From: an uncultured Lachnospiraceae bacterium
GTDB lineage: Bacteria; Bacillota; Clostridia; Lachnospirales; Lachnospiraceae
Length of the DNA: 64,000 nucleotides
Assembly (NCBI GenBank): GCA_947385425.1
Contig: CANDKY010000003.1
Location: 1-64,000, forward strand
Direction: 5' to 3'
Shown: positions 1-7,912 of the stretch, piece after piece
Numbering within the stretch: position 1 is the stretch's first letter
Layout of the letters: each line of letters starts with the position of its first letter
Translations under genes and position numbers: made by a program
The notes under the pieces: model-generated
Seen by the model: only the letters and a program-made list of their open reading frames with translations
Databases searched by the model: none
What the model was told of the DNA's origin: nothing

Positions 1-192
1 TTATTTTCCAAGGAGTTCCGGCTTTGCTAATCATTTCAAGTGTTGAAAACGGGATCATAGCAGATGTATAAATGCAAGGCTTTTTGTATGGAATAATTTC
101 GGTGTTTCTAAGAGCCTGTTTAAAATCTGCTTTTCGCCAGATGTGCACCACAGTTTGTGAGAGGTTTGCCCCGGTTTTTAAATGGGCGGATC

Positions 193-221
193 TTGTAAAT
201 TTTATTACGGCAGTATATAAT
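193..221 (+). promoter_or_regulatory. Putative sigma-A promoter of the scp operon
   Basis: TTGTAA at 193-198 and TATAAT at 216-221 are separated by exactly 17 bases, a good vegetative promoter, about 55 bases before the scpA start. The rest of positions 1-254 shows no supportable gene. Confidence 0.6.
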
Positions 222-278
222 AAATGAGGATTCAGGGGAAAGTGTTTCCCTGTAATGAGGGGAAAGGCAAGGTGTGAA

Positions 279-1046
279 ATGGCAATACCGGTAAAGTTGG
301 AAGTGTTTGAAGGGCCTTTGGATCTTCTGCTTCATCTGATAGAGAAAAATAAAATCGATATTTATGACATTCCCATTGTGGAGGTTACAGAGCAATATCT
401 GGATTATATCCGTCAATTGGAAACGGAGGATATGAATGTGGTCAGCGAGTTTCTTGTCATGGCGGCGACGCTGATAGACATTAAATGCCGTATGCTGCTC
501 CCCAAGGAGGTCAATGAGGACGGGGAGGAAGAAGATCCGAGGGCGGAGCTGGTACAGAAGCTGCTGGAATATAAGATGTATAAATATATGTCTTTTGAAC
601 TGCGGGACAGGCAGGTGGATGCGGGGAGGGCATTGTTCCGGGAACAGCATCTTCCCAAAGAAGTGGAGGATTACCGCCAGCCGATAGATTATGGGACGCT
701 GTTGGCCAATGTAGACTTAAAGAAGCTGCATGAGGTTTTCCAGTTTATTATGAAACGGCAGGAAGACAAAATTGATCCGGTAAGAAGCACGTTCGGCAAT
801 ATAGAAAAAGATGAAATCGACATGGATATCAAAACGGTTTATGTCCGGCAGTATGCGGAAAGCCACGGGCGTTTCAGCTTCCGCGAACTGTTGGAGAAGC
901 AGCACAGCAAAATGGAGATTATCGTTACTTTCCTGGTAATATTGGAAATGATGAAAACCGGGCTGATAGATATTGAGCAGCAGGATATCTGCGGTGATAT
1001 CATGATTATGTCAAGGGCAGGGGCGGAAACGGGAAAGCAAGGATGA
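279..1046 (+). CDS. scpA: Segregation and condensation protein A (ScpA)
   Basis: This is the kleisin subunit of the SMC-ScpA-ScpB condensin, which compacts and segregates the chromosome at the origin region. The N-terminal kleisin signature EGPLDLLLHLI lies at about residues 11-21, and the C-terminal winged-helix part with FRELLEK near residue 205 is present. The length (255 residues) is normal. An in-frame ATG lies 24 bases upstream at 255, but the ATG at 279 is preferred because the kleisin domain begins directly after it and a purine-rich AAGG sits just before it. The stop codon overlaps a micro-ORF (ATGA), and scpB follows 100 bases later, so the genes should be co-transcribed from the promoter at 193-221. 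Confidence 0.95.
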   Translation: MAIPVKLEVFEGPLDLLLHLIEKNKIDIYDIPIVEVTEQYLDYIRQLETEDMNVVSEFLVMAATLIDIKCRMLLPKEVNEDGEEEDPRAELVQKLLEYKMYKYMSFELRDRQVDAGRALFREQHLPKEVEDYRQPIDYGTLLANVDLKKLHEVFQFIMKRQEDKIDPVRSTFGNIEKDEIDMDIKTVYVRQYAESHGRFSFRELLEKQHSKMEIIVTFLVILEMMKTGLIDIEQQDICGDIMIMSRAGAETGKQG

Positions 1047-1153
1047 AAATGGTGCGGGGAGATTTTTTCATAGTAAGTAAAGAGGGACGGCTTCTTGCCG
1101 GAAGCAGGAAGGTGTCTGTAAAGGATTTGGATTATAGTAAGGAGGAGCAGTGA
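1043..1153 (+). CDS. 36-residue micro-ORF between scpA and scpB
   Basis: A short frame starts at an ATG sharing the scpA stop (ATGA, 1043-1046) and ends in a TGA sharing the scpB start (GTGA, 1150-1153). A second in-frame ATG at 1049 has a better-spaced AGGATGAA upstream. The product begins MKMVRGDFFI and ends in KDLDYSKEEQ; it is charged, with no signal peptide and no recognised family. Overlap at both ends is the arrangement of translationally coupled genes and would carry ribosomes through the scpA-scpB gap. It could therefore be a real small protein, a coupling leader without function as a protein, or the decayed end of a longer gene. Confidence 0.45.
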   Translation: MKMVRGDFFIVSKEGRLLAGSRKVSVKDLDYSKEEQ

Positions 1154-1719
1154 AGAAAAGTCGGGCAGAGGCTGTCATTGAGGCCGTTCTTTTTACAATG
1201 GGTGAGTCGGTGGAAGTATCCAGGCTGGCGGAGGTGATTGGTGAGGATATAAAAAAGACGAAAGGGCTCCTGATGGGTTTAAAGAAGCGTTATGAGGAAG
1301 AGAACAGAGGGATCATGCTGATTGAATTGGAAGATTCGGTACAATTATGTACAAAACCGGAGATGTATGAATATCTGATCCAGGTAGCGAAGACGCCAAG
1401 AAAGTTCACCCTGACGGATACGTTAATGGAAACTTTGTCCATTATAGCCTATAAACAGCCCATTACGAAGCTGGAAATTGAAAGGATCCGGGGGGTAAGC
1501 TGTGACCATGCGGTAAACCGCTTGGTAGAGTTCGGGCTGGTTTCGGAGGTGGGCAGGATGGATGCGCCGGGCCGCCCGCTGCTGTTTGGCACTACGGAAG
1601 AGTTTTTAAGGGGGTTCGGGGTGAAATCACTGGAAGAACTGCCGGAATTGAGTGCCGTGCAGATTGAGGAATTTAAGCAGCAGGCGGAATCGGAAGTACA
1701 GCTTCAGTTGGATATCTAA
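1150..1719 (+). CDS. scpB: Segregation and condensation protein B (ScpB)
   Basis: This is the winged-helix dimer that binds ScpA and completes the SMC condensin complex. The protein has 189 residues, normal for the family. The conserved ETLSIIAYKQPITK block lies at about residues 96-109, followed by the typical RIRGVSCDHAVNRL and a GRPLLFGTTEEFL segment near the C-terminus. The start is GTG at 1150 with GGAGG at 1141-1145, five bases away; it overlaps the preceding micro-ORF stop. There is no terminator directly after it; a long imperfect hairpin element (1850-2007) separates it from the carboxypeptidase gene. Confidence 0.95.
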   Translation: MKKSRAEAVIEAVLFTMGESVEVSRLAEVIGEDIKKTKGLLMGLKKRYEEENRGIMLIELEDSVQLCTKPEMYEYLIQVAKTPRKFTLTDTLMETLSIIAYKQPITKLEIERIRGVSCDHAVNRLVEFGLVSEVGRMDAPGRPLLFGTTEEFLRGFGVKSLEELPELSAVQIEEFKQQAESEVQLQLDI

Positions 1720-1849
1720 GGAATTTTTAATTTTAGATGCAAGTTTATTTTCTAATTTCCCAACCGCGGACATATGATGATAGAAAGGTTGAGTCTGTTC
1801 GGCAGCGTCTGTGCGGGGAACGCCGTAGGAAGCGGGTGTGGCTGATGCT

Positions 1850-2007
1850 AAGGAACTGTCGCAAAATAACATGTATATCTTGCTTGTCTAAATTTGTATA
1901 GGCGTCGTTGTCATCAGTCGCCGTAGCCCACTACGGCTTCTTCTTCCGCCTAGCCTATGCAAATTTATCCTGCGCAATCTATACATATTATTTTGCGACA
2001 GTTCCTT
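1850..2007. repeat. 158-bp inverted-repeat hairpin element
   Basis: The ends are AAGGAACTGTCGCAAAATAA and its reverse complement TTATTTTGCGACAGTTCCTT. A nested inverted repeat (AAATTTGTATAGGC at 1891-1904 with GCCTATGCAAATTT at 1953-1966) and a central hairpin GCCGTAG-CCCA-CTACGGC (1920-1937) follow the same axis, so the whole element can fold into one long stem. It resembles a small non-autonomous (MITE-like) element. A shorter element with related ends lies at 16287-16322. No coding frame of interest was seen. Confidence 0.65.
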
Positions 2008-2044
2008 GGAATCCCGGGGACGGACTGGAAAAGGAAACAGGGAA

Positions 2045-3298
2045 ATGAAGTGTTTTGGAACAAAACAGAAGGTGTTTTTTTCATTGTTTATTTTCGTATG
2101 CTTTTTGGCATTTTTTTTGCCGGGGGGATTTCCGGCGGCGGCACAGGAAGAGAAGGAAAATAGTACAAACCTGCAGTTGTATGCCCGTTCCGCAGTCCTG
2201 ATGGATGCGGATTCCGGGCGTATTTTATATGGAAAGGACGAGAATGAAAAACTGCCCATGGCGAGTACCACAAAGATTATGACGTGCATCCTGGCCTTGG
2301 AAGAAGGGAACCTGGAGGATGAGGTAACGGCTACGGCCTATGCGGCATCGCAGCCAAAGGTCCATCTGGGCATGTACCAGGGGGAAAAGTTCCGGCTGGG
2401 CGACCTGCTCTATTCGCTGATGCTGGAATCGCACAATGATGCCGCGGTGGCAATTGCCGAACATGTGGGGGGGAGCGTGGAAGGGTTTGCAGATAAGATG
2501 AACCGGAAAGCACAGGAAATCGGCTGCGAAGATACTTTTTTTATCACGCCCAACGGGCTGGATGCTTCGGTACAGGATGCATCGGGCGGGCAGAAGGTGC
2601 ACTCTACGACGGCGGCGGATTTGGCGCGCATCATGAGGTACTGCATCGGGGAATCGCCAAAGAGTGAGGAATTTTTGGAGATAACCAGGACGCAGAGTTA
2701 TTCTTTTACGGATATCGAAGGGAAAAGAAGTTATTCGTGCAATAATCATAATGCATTTCTTCATATGATGGATGGGGCGCTTTCCGGGAAAACGGGTTTT
2801 ACCAACAATGCGGGTTACTGTTATGTAGGGGCGCTGCGGCGGGACGGGAAGACCTTTGTGGTAGCGCTGCTTGCCTGCGGATGGCCGAACAACCGGACGT
2901 ATAAATGGAGCGATACAAGGCAGCTCATGGCTTACGGGCTGGAAAATTATGAATACAGAAATGTTTATGAGGAGGCACAGTTGGAGCCGCTTCCGGTGGA
3001 AGGCGGCATACCGGGCGACGGGAAGCCTTACGGGGATGCTTTCCTGCCGATAGAGGTTGCAGGGGAGGAGGGGAAGGAACTGAAAGTCCTTTTAAAGGAA
3101 GGGGAAAATGTGGAGCGGAATATACTCCTGCCGGAAAAGCTGGAGGCACCGGTGGAAGCAGGCCGGCAGATCGGGGCGGTGAATTACTGTCTGGACGGGG
3201 AACTTTTGCGGGAATATCCGGTGCTGACGGCACAATCTATGGAAAAAATAGATTTTGCGTGGATGCTGCATTTTATATGGAAGCAATACTCCCTTTAG
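2045..3298 (+). CDS. dacF: D-alanyl-D-alanine carboxypeptidase (penicillin-binding protein 5 family)
   Basis: This secreted, probably membrane-anchored serine peptidase trims the terminal D-Ala of peptidoglycan stem peptides. All three active-site motifs are visible: S-T-T-K near residue 74, S-H-N near 128 and K-T-G near 249, the last within SGKTGFTNNAGYC. An N-terminal signal peptide (KVFFSLFIFVCFLAFFLPG) precedes AAAQ, a probable signal peptidase site. The C-terminal beta-rich domain is followed by a short hydrophobic tail FAWMLHFIWKQYSL, fitting an amphipathic membrane anchor. The ATG at 2045 is preferred over upstream in-frame TTG because the signal peptide starts there and CAGGGA lies upstream. 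Length 417 residues, normal. Confidence 0.93.
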   Translation: MKCFGTKQKVFFSLFIFVCFLAFFLPGGFPAAAQEEKENSTNLQLYARSAVLMDADSGRILYGKDENEKLPMASTTKIMTCILALEEGNLEDEVTATAYAASQPKVHLGMYQGEKFRLGDLLYSLMLESHNDAAVAIAEHVGGSVEGFADKMNRKAQEIGCEDTFFITPNGLDASVQDASGGQKVHSTTAADLARIMRYCIGESPKSEEFLEITRTQSYSFTDIEGKRSYSCNNHNAFLHMMDGALSGKTGFTNNAGYCYVGALRRDGKTFVVALLACGWPNNRTYKWSDTRQLMAYGLENYEYRNVYEEAQLEPLPVEGGIPGDGKPYGDAFLPIEVAGEEGKELKVLLKEGENVERNILLPEKLEAPVEAGRQIGAVNYCLDGELLREYPVLTAQSMEKIDFAWMLHFIWKQYSL

Positions 3299-3310
3299 GG
3301 AAACTGGCCA

Positions 3311-3690
3311 GGTTACAGTTCACTCTCCAATGTCATTAATTTAAGATTTGCGATAGAGCAGAAAGCTTAATTACACCAAAGACTAGGTGCCTGTTTTGCT
3401 TTCGGAGGGGCCTGGCCTGTCTTTTTGCATCGTTTTGGATGGAGGTTTTACTTAACAGAAGATTCAAAAACCTAGGGGAAAATGGCCATGGATGGCCATT
3501 TTAAGCTGTGTTGGGCATGGAGGCCCCTCACAGCCGACCCGGACAGTACCGAAAACTACCATCTTCTGTTTAGTAAAACCCCATCCAAATAAGCTGCAAA
3601 AAGACAGGCCAGGCCCCTCCGAAAGCAAAACAGGCACCGGCCTGTGAACCATACCCCTTAAGTTAATGACATTGGGAGTGAACTGTTATC
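3311..3690. repeat. Long inverted-repeat element, copy 1 (MITE-like)
   Basis: This fills most of the 512-base gap between the carboxypeptidase and the decarboxylase cluster. Outer arms carry ACAGTTCACTC..CCAATGTCATTAA and its complement (TTAATGACATTGGGAGTGAACTGT). Inner arms (GGTGCCTGTTTTGCTTTCGG near 3389, complement near 3620) and a core AAAATGGCCATGGATGGCC continue on the same axis. The core from about 3430 to 3590 is clearly homologous, in inverted orientation, to the element at 30545-30766, so this is a dispersed family. A short shared frame on the minus strand (GWGFxKQKM...HFPLGF) is probably a by-product of the repeat. Confidence 0.7.
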
Positions 3691-3748
3691 TTGCAATAGA
3701 ACATGTACAAAATTTTTGAAAAAATTTCTATACGGCACGCATCTTTTG

Positions 3749-3757
3749 TGTTATAAT
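3749..3757 (+). promoter_or_regulatory. Extended -10 promoter of the decarboxylase cluster
   Basis: TGTTATAAT gives an extended -10 (TGnTATAAT) 54 bases before the start of the first carboxyltransferase gene. No clear -35 is present at 17 bases, which is common for extended -10 promoters. The same TGTTATAAT is found at 33415-33423. Confidence 0.55.
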
Positions 3758-3810
3758 ACTCTCGTATGATTACGTTCTGATTTATTTAATATAAAATGGA
3801 GGGCTGAAAA

Positions 3811-5241
3811 ATGAGTACTACTTCACAAGCGGGTCAAAGAATCAATGCTTTACTCGACGAAAACAGTTTCGTTGAAATAGGGGCGCTTGTAACAGCAAGG
3901 GCGACAGATTTCAATTTGAAACAGACGGACACTCCTTCTGACGGTGTGATCACCGGCTATGGAGTTATCGACGGCAATCTTGTGTATGTATACAGCCAGG
4001 ATGCTTCCGTGCTTAACGGGACGATTGGCGAGATGCATGCGAAGAAGATTGCAAATCTCTATGATCTGGCAATGAAAACAGGTGCGCCTGTGATTGGCCT
4101 GATCGATTCGGCCGGGCTGAGGCTGCAGGAAGCTGCGGATGCCTTGAACGGTTTTGGTGAAATTTATAAGAAACAGGTGGATGCGTCCGGCGTTATCCCG
4201 CAGATTACCGCTATTTTCGGAACCTGCGGCGGCGGCCTGGCAGTAGTTCCCACGTTGACGGATTTTACCTTTATGGAAGAGAAGAAAGCAAAATTATTTG
4301 TAAATTCTCCCAATGCCATTGACGGGAACGAAATTTCCAAATGCGACACATCTTCGGCTGCTTTCCAGAGCGAAGAGGCGGGGATTGTGGATGTGGTTGC
4401 CCCGGAAGCGGATGTTTTAGCGCAGATCAGGGAGCTGGTTTCCATGCTTCCGGCAAATAATGAGGATACTATGGCATATGACGAATGCACGGATGATTTA
4501 AACCGTGTATGCGAAGGGATGGCAAATTGTGCAGGCGACACTTCCATAGCGCTTTCACAGCTTTCCGACAACGGAGTATTCTTTGAGACAAAGAGGAATT
4601 ATGCGAAGGATATGGTAACCGGATTCATCAGGCTCAACGGCGCTACGGTGGGAGCTGTGGCGAACCGTACGGAAGTATATGGGGAAGACGGGGAAGTGGC
4701 GGACAAGTTCGATGCCGTGCTTTCGCCGGAAGGCTGTGAGAAAGCGGCAGACTTTATCCAGTTCTGCGATTCCTTTGATATTCCGGTATTATCCCTTACC
4801 AACGTAAAGGGGTATGCTTCCACGAAATGTGCGGAGAAGAGGATGGCAAAAGCAGCGGCGCGCCTTACATACGCCTTTGCGAACGCTACGGTCCCGAAGG
4901 TGAATGTAATTACACGCAAAGCGATGGGAAGCGCTTACGTTGCGATGAACTCCAAAGCAATCGGCGCGGACATTACAATGGCATGGCCGGATGCGGAAAT
5001 CGGTACGATGGACGCAAAGCTTGCGGCTAAGATTATCTGTGACGGCAAGGGTGCGGAAGCAATCGATGCATGTGCAAAAGAGTACGCGGCCCTTCAGACA
5101 GGTGCGGTAAGCGCGGCAAAGAGAGGGTATGTGGATCAGATCGTGGCGCCGGAGGACACGAGGAAGTATGTGATCGGTGCATTTGAAATGTTATATACAA
5201 AGCACGAAGAACGTCCGGCGAAAAAACACGGCACCGTTTAG
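3811..5241 (+). CDS. Biotin-dependent acyl-CoA carboxyltransferase (12S/MmdA type)
   Basis: This crotonase-fold carboxyltransferase moves CO2 between an acyl-CoA and carboxybiotin. The N-half has DSAGLRLQEA (about residues 92-101) and the oxyanion-hole region FGTCGGGLAVVPTLTDF (about 135-151); the C-half has NVITRKAMGSAYVAMNSK (about 365-382). It is 476 residues, shorter than typical MmdA (about 510). It is first in a run of decarboxylase genes with GGAGGGC seven bases before the ATG. The acyl substrate cannot be read from the sequence: methylmalonyl-CoA, malonyl-CoA or glutaconyl-CoA are the options, with methylmalonyl-CoA favoured by resemblance to MmdA and to the 12S subunit of transcarboxylase. 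Confidence 0.85.
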   Translation: MSTTSQAGQRINALLDENSFVEIGALVTARATDFNLKQTDTPSDGVITGYGVIDGNLVYVYSQDASVLNGTIGEMHAKKIANLYDLAMKTGAPVIGLIDSAGLRLQEAADALNGFGEIYKKQVDASGVIPQITAIFGTCGGGLAVVPTLTDFTFMEEKKAKLFVNSPNAIDGNEISKCDTSSAAFQSEEAGIVDVVAPEADVLAQIRELVSMLPANNEDTMAYDECTDDLNRVCEGMANCAGDTSIALSQLSDNGVFFETKRNYAKDMVTGFIRLNGATVGAVANRTEVYGEDGEVADKFDAVLSPEGCEKAADFIQFCDSFDIPVLSLTNVKGYASTKCAEKRMAKAAARLTYAFANATVPKVNVITRKAMGSAYVAMNSKAIGADITMAWPDAEIGTMDAKLAAKIICDGKGAEAIDACAKEYAALQTGAVSAAKRGYVDQIVAPEDTRKYVIGAFEMLYTKHEERPAKKHGTV

Positions 5242-5258
5242 AAAGGATGTTACTTAAT

Positions 5259-5996
5259 ATGAAAAAATGGTTATTAGTATTAGGTATGATTACCTGTATC
5301 CTTGGTTTGGGCGCATGCGGGAATGAGCAGGAGGAATATGTAAGGACTGACATCACGGAAGCGGAAGCATTGGATGCCGGCGAGCATGTGGTTGATATGC
5401 TGATTGCCTTCTGCACGGAAGATTATAAGGATTACAGGGCACAACTGGAAAAAGAGAGCCCTGTATATGCGGCGGCATTGAAGAGCTGGGAAAGCGCCCA
5501 GGCAGATATGGGCAGTTATATCGGGATATTGGAAACAACGGCAGATTTAAACGAAGACGGGGTAATCATAAATGTGAAACTGGATGGTTCCGACCGGGAC
5601 GCAAACCTGGAGATTATCCTGGACGATGATTTATTGGAAACAAGCATCACGACCAATGTAGAATATTCGTTTGGCGAACTGATGAAAAAGGCGGGCCTGA
5701 ATACCCTTCTCGGGATGGGGACGGTATTTGTAGTGCTGATCCTGATCTGCCTGATTATTTCCTGTTTCAATTATATACCAAAGATCCAGGCGGCGTTTAC
5801 AAAGAAGAAGCCTGAGGAAGAGAAAAAGGCAGCCACGGCGGCTATGGATCAGACCATTGCGCAGATCGTGGAAAAAGAAGAATTATCCGATGACCTTGAA
5901 CTGGTAGCAGTTATCGCGGCGGCTATTGCAGCCAGCGAGGGCGCTGTTTCTACCGATGGATTTGTAGTGAGATCGATTAGAAGAAGAAAATACTAG
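5259..5996 (+). CDS. Na+-pump decarboxylase gamma-like subunit (OadG family), lipoprotein-type N-terminus
   Basis: In decarboxylase pumps the gamma subunit ties the soluble carboxyltransferase to the membrane beta subunit. The first 20 residues form a lipoprotein signal ending in LGLGAC, so Cys20 should be lipidated. A periplasm-side domain of about 110 residues follows, then one membrane helix (GMGTVFVVLILICLIISCF, about residues 150-168) with the OadG pattern, and a charged cytoplasmic tail with EEKKAATAA. The added lipoprotein N-terminus makes it longer than classical OadG (about 80-120 residues). ATG at 5259 is preferred over 5247 because GAAAGG abuts 5247. The gene ends nine bases before the biotin carrier start codon. 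Confidence 0.75.
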   Translation: MKKWLLVLGMITCILGLGACGNEQEEYVRTDITEAEALDAGEHVVDMLIAFCTEDYKDYRAQLEKESPVYAAALKSWESAQADMGSYIGILETTADLNEDGVIINVKLDGSDRDANLEIILDDDLLETSITTNVEYSFGELMKKAGLNTLLGMGTVFVVLILICLIISCFNYIPKIQAAFTKKKPEEEKKAATAAMDQTIAQIVEKEELSDDLELVAVIAAAIAASEGAVSTDGFVVRSIRRRKY

Positions 5997-6008
5997 GAGG
6001 AAATGAAA

Positions 6009-6386
6009 ATGAAAAATTATACCATTACCGTAAATGGAAACGTATATGATGTAGTAGTAGAGGAAGGGGCATCCACAGGTGCTCCGGCAGCAGCGCCTGC
6101 GGCACCCAAGGCAGCTCCGAAGGCGGCGCCCGCAGCGGCCCCGAAAGCAGCGGCAGGAAGCGGTGCGGCAGGAAGCGTAAGGGTAGAAGCCGGTGCGGCA
6201 GGAAAAGTATTTTCCATTGAAGCCAAAGTCGGGCAGGCCGTAAAGAAGGGTGATACGGTAGTAGTCGTGGAAGCAATGAAGATGGAGATCCCTGTTGTTG
6301 CACCGCAGGACGGCACCGTGGCAAGCATTGACGTAACGGTTGGCGATGCAGTGGAAGCGGGCGCATTACTTGCAACATTGAACTAA
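6009..6386 (+). CDS. Biotin carboxyl carrier protein (1.3S type)
   Basis: This small protein carries carboxybiotin between the two carboxyltransferases and the membrane pump. The short N-terminal part is followed by an Ala/Pro/Lys-rich flexible linker (about residues 20-55), then a biotinyl domain with the EAMKM motif, whose Lys is the biotinylation site, and the closing GDAVEAGALLATL turn. Start at 6009 rather than 6003: AGGAGG at 5995-6000 is eight bases from 6009. The Shine-Dalgarno overlaps the stop codon of the gamma subunit, suggesting translational coupling. About 125 residues, typical for a stand-alone carrier. Confidence 0.93.
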   Translation: MKNYTITVNGNVYDVVVEEGASTGAPAAAPAAPKAAPKAAPAAAPKAAAGSGAAGSVRVEAGAAGKVFSIEAKVGQAVKKGDTVVVVEAMKMEIPVVAPQDGTVASIDVTVGDAVEAGALLATLN

Positions 6387-6456
6387 AGCAGAAGGACAGG
6401 AGCATGTGCAGGAGCGCAAGTAAATGTCCGTTTGTGAATGACAGGAGGTCAAAGTA

Positions 6457-7608
6457 ATGGATTATATTGTAAATACATTAGACAACCTAGTGCATCAGAC
6501 GGCTTTCTTTAACCTGACGGGCGGGAATTACCTGATGATCGCAGTAGCTTGTGTATTTCTTTACCTGGCTATCGCAAAGGGCTTCGAGCCATTGTTGCTG
6601 ACGCCGATAGCATTTGGTATGCTGCTTGTTAATATTTATCCCGATATCATGATGAGCATTGAAGACTCGGCGAACGGGACAGGCGGCTTACTGTATTATT
6701 TCTATTTGCTGGATGAGTGGGCAATCCTTCCTTCCCTGATTTTCATGGGGGTAGGCGCTATGACGGATTTCGGCCCGCTGATTGCAAACCCGAAGAGCTT
6801 CCTGCTGGGCGCGGCAGCGCAGTTTGGTATTTTCGCCGCATATTTCGGTGCGATTGCACTTGGGTTTAATGACAAAGCAGCCGCAGCTATTTCCATTATC
6901 GGCGGTGCGGACGGCCCTACATCTATTTTCCTTGCCGGGAAACTGGGGCAGACAGCATTGCTTGGGCCTATCGCGGTGGCGGCATATTCTTATATGTCAC
7001 TGGTGCCGATTATCCAGCCCCCGATTATGAAGCTGCTTACTACGGAAGAGGAAAGAAAGATTAAGATGGCACAGCTTCGCCCGGTTTCCAAACTGGAGAA
7101 GATTTTGTTCCCTATCATCGTTACGATTGTTGTATGCCTGATCCTCCCTACGACAGCCCCTCTGGTGGGTATGCTGATGCTGGGTAATCTGTTCAGGGAG
7201 TCCGGCGTGGTAAGGCAGTTGACGGATACGGCATCCAATGCGCTTATGTATATCGTAGTTATCCTCCTTGGTACTTCCGTAGGCGCTACGACAAGCGCGG
7301 AAGCTTTCTTAAACTGGGCAACCATTAAGATCGTTATACTCGGCCTGATCGCGTTTGCTTTCGGTACGGCGGCCGGTGTACTGTTCGGCAAGCTGATGTG
7401 CATAATAACCCATGGCAAGGTAAACCCGCTGATCGGTTCGGCAGGCGTATCCGCCGTACCCATGGCGGCCAGGGTATCGCAGAAAGTCGGTGCGGAAGCG
7501 GATCCGACCAACTTCCTGCTTATGCATGCAATGGGGCCTAACGTAGCCGGCGTTATCGGTACGGCAGTGGCGGCAGGTACATTTATGGCGGTATTCGGTG
7601 TGTTCTAA
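6457..7608 (+). CDS. oadB: Na+-translocating decarboxylase beta subunit (OadB/MmdB/GcdB)
   Basis: This polytopic membrane protein decarboxylates carboxybiotin and couples the reaction to outward Na+ transport. It has 383 residues with about ten hydrophobic segments. The family hallmark [10 protein letters not shown] (about residues 148-157), containing the Asp implicated in Na+ transport, and the C-terminal [19 protein letters not shown] block are both intact. The start follows a strong AGGAGGT. Its presence argues that at least one of the neighbouring carboxyltransferases works as an ion pump rather than as a soluble carboxylase. Confidence 0.94.
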   Translation: MDYIVNTLDNLVHQTAFFNLTGGNYLMIAVACVFLYLAIAKGFEPLLLTPIAFGMLLVNIYPDIMMSIEDSANGTGGLLYYFYLLDEWAILPSLIFMGVGAMTDFGPLIANPKSFLLGAAAQFGIFAAYFGAIALGFNDKAAAAISIIGGADGPTSIFLAGKLGQTALLGPIAVAAYSYMSLVPIIQPPIMKLLTTEEERKIKMAQLRPVSKLEKILFPIIVTIVVCLILPTTAPLVGMLMLGNLFRESGVVRQLTDTASNALMYIVVILLGTSVGATTSAEAFLNWATIKIVILGLIAFAFGTAAGVLFGKLMCIITHGKVNPLIGSAGVSAVPMAARVSQKVGAEADPTNFLLMHAMGPNVAGVIGTAVAAGTFMAVFGVF

Positions 7609-7912
7609 GGAATAGCCGCAGAGTTACCGGAAAAAATTCCCGCCCCGTTTTTCATCGCCGGTGATGTCATGTGTGCGGGGTATGGGCACAGCCATGCAAA
7701 GGCTTTGCGGCATTGATGTGCTTCCCATGCGTGCGGGGCATGGGGTTCCGGGCAGGCCGGAACGCGCGGGCAGCGCTTTAACAGGTTAGAAATTTATGGA
7801 AAAACCTGCCGCAGGAACGGTATCCGGGCGGCAATGGATGCCGGGGATACCGCGGTGCGGCGGGCACGGTTTAAAAGGTGTTGGAGACACTTTGATATAG
7901 GAGGATTAGAAA
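7609..7912. other. Intergenic stretch without a supportable gene
   Basis: These 304 GC-rich bases separate the beta subunit from the second carboxyltransferase. Several GTGCGGGGYATGGG-like direct repeats occur (about 7673-7745). No convincing frame, promoter or intrinsic terminator was seen; only the AGGAGG at about 7902 for the next gene is clear. Confidence 0.5.

Noticed and set aside
1..254. End of an upstream gene
   Set aside because: All frames carry early stops or lack family features; only the promoter at 193-221 is supported.
3464..3652. Minus-strand 62-codon protein shared by two repeat copies
   Set aside because: The shared frame is explained by homology of the repeat elements; there is no ribosome site and the second copy is disrupted.
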